From: Crossaster papposus
Lineage: Eukaryota; Echinodermata; Asteroidea; Velatida; Solasteridae
Assembly (NCBI GenBank): GCA_037893245.1
Contig: JBAIAA010000009.1
Location: forward strand, 1,302,001-1,366,000
Direction: 5' to 3'
Length of the DNA: 64,000 nt
Shown here: one piece after another, positions 61,843-64,000 of the stretch
How positions within the stretch are numbered: position 1 is the first letter of the stretch
Layout of the letters: each line of letters begins with the position of its first letter
The notes under the pieces: generated by a model
The model's input: the letters and a program-made list of their open reading frames with translations, nothing else
Told to the model about the DNA's origin: nothing
Database searches by the model: none
Made by a program: the position numbers and the translations under genes

Positions 61843-64000
61843 ATACATACACAACAGAAAACATGGCTGCGAATGAGTATAATGTTCTCAACATATATCT
61901 GAGCTGCGAACCTCAACGTTGTACGAGAATAAAGAGACATTCCCCACCTCAACATCTGAGCTAACACATCGCCAAAATTCTCAACGGAAGAGACCAAAAC
62001 TTTGAGACTCATGCGTCAGGACACTGGCGGCATAGGCCTATGAGGCAATACACGTGTACACACATACATATCAGAACACATGGCTGCGAATGAGGATAAT
62101 TTTCTCGACTTATGTCTGAGCTGCGAACCTCAACGTTGTTGGCGAATGAAGAGATACTCACCAGCTCGACATCTGAGCCAAAATATTGCAAAGTTTCTCA
62201 CTGGAAAACAAACAAACTTAGAGACTCATGCGTCAGGATACTGGCGGCATAGGCCTATGCGGCAATACACGTGTACATACATACACATACGAAAACATGG
62301 CTGCGAATGAGGATAATTTTCTCGACATATATCTGAGCTGCGAGCTTCAACGTTGTTCGAGAATGAAGAGACACTCACCAGCTCGACATCCGAGCCAAAA
62401 TATTGCCAAATTTCTCACTAGAAAAAAACACCAAAAACTGAGAGACTCTTGTGTCAGGACACTGGCGGCAAATGTTTATGTGGCAATACACGTGTACATA
62501 CATACATATCAGAAAACATGGCTGCGAATAAGGAAAATGTTATGAACTTATATCTGAGATGTGAACCTCAACGTTGTTCGAGATTGAAGAGACACTCGCC
62601 AGCTCGACATCTGAGCCAAAATATTGCCAAATTTCTCACTGGAAAAACAAACAAACTGTGAGACTCATGCTTCTGGACACTGGCGACATAAGCCTATGCG
62701 GCAATACACGTGTACACGCATAAACATAAGAAAACATGGCTGCGAATGAGGATACTTTTATGAACTTATATCTAAGATGCGAACCTCAACGTTGTTCGAG
62801 AATGAAGAGACACTCGCAAGCTCGACATCTGAGCCAAAATATTGCCAAATTTCTCACTGAAAAAAAACAAAACTGTGAGACTCATGCGTCAGGACACTGG
62901 CGGCATAGGCCTATGAGCCAATACACGTGTACATCCATACACATAAGAAAACATGGCTGCGAATGAGGACAATTTTCTCGACATATATTTGAGCTGCGAG
63001 CCTCAACGTTGTTCGAGAATGAAGAGACACTCACCAGCTCGACATCTGAGCCAAAATATTGCCAAATTTCTCACTGGAACAAACCTAAACTGAGAAACTC
63101 ATGCGTCAGGACACTGCCGACATAAGCCTATGTGGCACTACACGTGTACACGCATAAACATAAGAAAACATGGCTGCGAATGAGGATAATTTTATGAACT
63201 TATATCTGAGATGCGAACCTCAACGTTGTTCGAGAATGAAGAGACACTCGCCAGCTCGACATCTGAGCCAAAATATTGCCAAATTTCTCACTGAAAAAAA
63301 ACAAACTGTGAGACTCATGCGTCAGGACACTGGCGGCATAGGCATATGAGGCAATACACGTGTACATCCATACACATCAGAAAACATGGCTGCCAATGAG
63401 GATAATGTTGTCAACATATATCTGAGCTGCGAACCTCAACGTTGTTCGAGAATGAAGAGACATTCACCACCTCAACATCTGAGCTAACACATCGCCAGAA
63501 TTCTCACCGGAAGAGACCAAAACTTTGAGACTCATGCGTCAGGACACTGGCGGCATAGGCCTATGAGCCAATACACGTGTACATCCATACACATAAGAAA
63601 ACATGGCTGCGAATGAGGACAATTTTCTCGACATATATTTGAGCTGCGAGCCTCAACGTTGTTCGAGAATGAAGAGACACTCACCAGCTCGACATCTGAG
63701 CCAAAATATTGCCAAATTTCTCACTGGAACAAACCTAAACTGAGAAACTCATGCGTCAGGACACTGCCGACATAGGCCTATGCGGCAATACACGTGTACA
63801 TACATACACATAAGAAAACATGGCTGCGAATGAGGATAATTGTTTCGACTTATATCTGAGCTGCGAGCCTCAACGTTGTTTGAGAATGAAGGGACACTCA
63901 CCAGCTCGACATCTGAGCAAAAATATTGCCAAATTTCTCACTGGAAAACAAACAAACTGAGAGACTCATGCGTCAGGACACTGGCGGCATATGCCTATGT

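Larger units (their letters stand above)
48008..64000. repeat. Satellite array, right block (about 217-bp monomer)
   Basis: About 73 monomers of the same satellite run to the window end. Compared with the left block it has more monomers with GATATTTTTCTCGAC, GGAACAAACCTAAACTG and TTGGAGAATGAAGAG. It contains higher-order blocks (listed separately). A trimer-scale repeat near the end is shown by GAGCCAATACACGTG at about 62916 and 63568 and by ACTGCCGACATA at about 63113 and 63766, about 653 bp apart. The array continues beyond the window. Short open frames here are incidental. Confidence 0.97.

Noticed and set aside
1..64000. Dozens of open frames of 60-106 codons in the satellite, many starting MAANEDN
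   Set aside because: The 217-bp period is not a multiple of three, so the frame changes from monomer to monomer. The frames occur on both strands, are broken at random, and have no splice or family signal. They are translations of a non-coding repeat.
1..64000. CRISPR-like array of regularly spaced repeats
   Set aside because: Whole 217-bp monomers repeat, with no unique spacers and no cas genes, and the surrounding elements are eukaryotic.
1..64000. CENP-B box in the satellite
   Set aside because: No match to the 17-bp pattern with its TTCG and CGGG cores was found in the monomer.

Overview
This window is eukaryotic, repeat-only DNA, most likely pericentromeric or other heterochromatic sequence of an animal. 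Nothing in it looks bacterial or phage-like, and I found no single-copy host gene. About 40.7 of the 64 kb is a tandem satellite with a monomer of about 217 bp. The array runs off both ends of the window and is interrupted by three transposable-element insertions. The element types (a CR1/L2-like LINE, an Academ-like DNA transposon with an XPG/FEN-like nuclease, and a Gmr1-like Ty3/gypsy element) suggest a metazoan, plausibly a marine invertebrate or basal deuterostome. The species cannot be fixed from the sequence.

Layout: 1-23222 satellite; 23223-26878 a nearly complete CR1/L2-type LINE on the minus strand, broken by one in-frame stop, one frameshift and a lost catalytic residue; 26879-27252 satellite; 27253-35054 two head-to-tail, almost identical 3.9-kb terminal-inverted-repeat DNA transposons; 35055-36193 satellite; 36194-48007 an LTR retrotransposon complex of the form LTR - deleted interior - LTR - full interior - LTR; 48008-64000 satellite. 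Each insertion lies inside a recognisable satellite monomer, so all three entered an existing array.

The gypsy-like element carries one long gag-pol frame in the order capsid, zinc knuckle, protease, integrase, reverse transcriptase, RNase H. Integrase before reverse transcriptase is the Ty1/copia order, but the RT and integrase are Ty3/gypsy-like; this is the hallmark of the Gmr1 group. Its capsid contains a stretch resembling the SCAN domain. The 3.9-kb DNA transposon has about 165-bp imperfect terminal inverted repeats, a probable 3-bp target duplication (ATA), and two oppositely oriented fragments of XPG/FEN-like nuclease genes, one ending in an eight-cysteine zinc finger. That combination points to the Academ superfamily.

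The satellite is organised at several scales: about 217-bp monomers in at least three variant classes; dimers and trimers (about 435 and 652 bp); larger higher-order units of 8, 9 and 10 monomers (1740, 1957, 2175 bp); and near-perfect multi-kilobase duplications. Every standard monomer carries two 10-bp perfect dyads, ATAGGCCTAT and TACACGTGTA. The near-identity of the duplicated blocks, the LTRs and the two transposon copies means that turnover is recent or that some copies are assembly artefacts; long reads would decide. Short open frames in the satellite are not credible genes.
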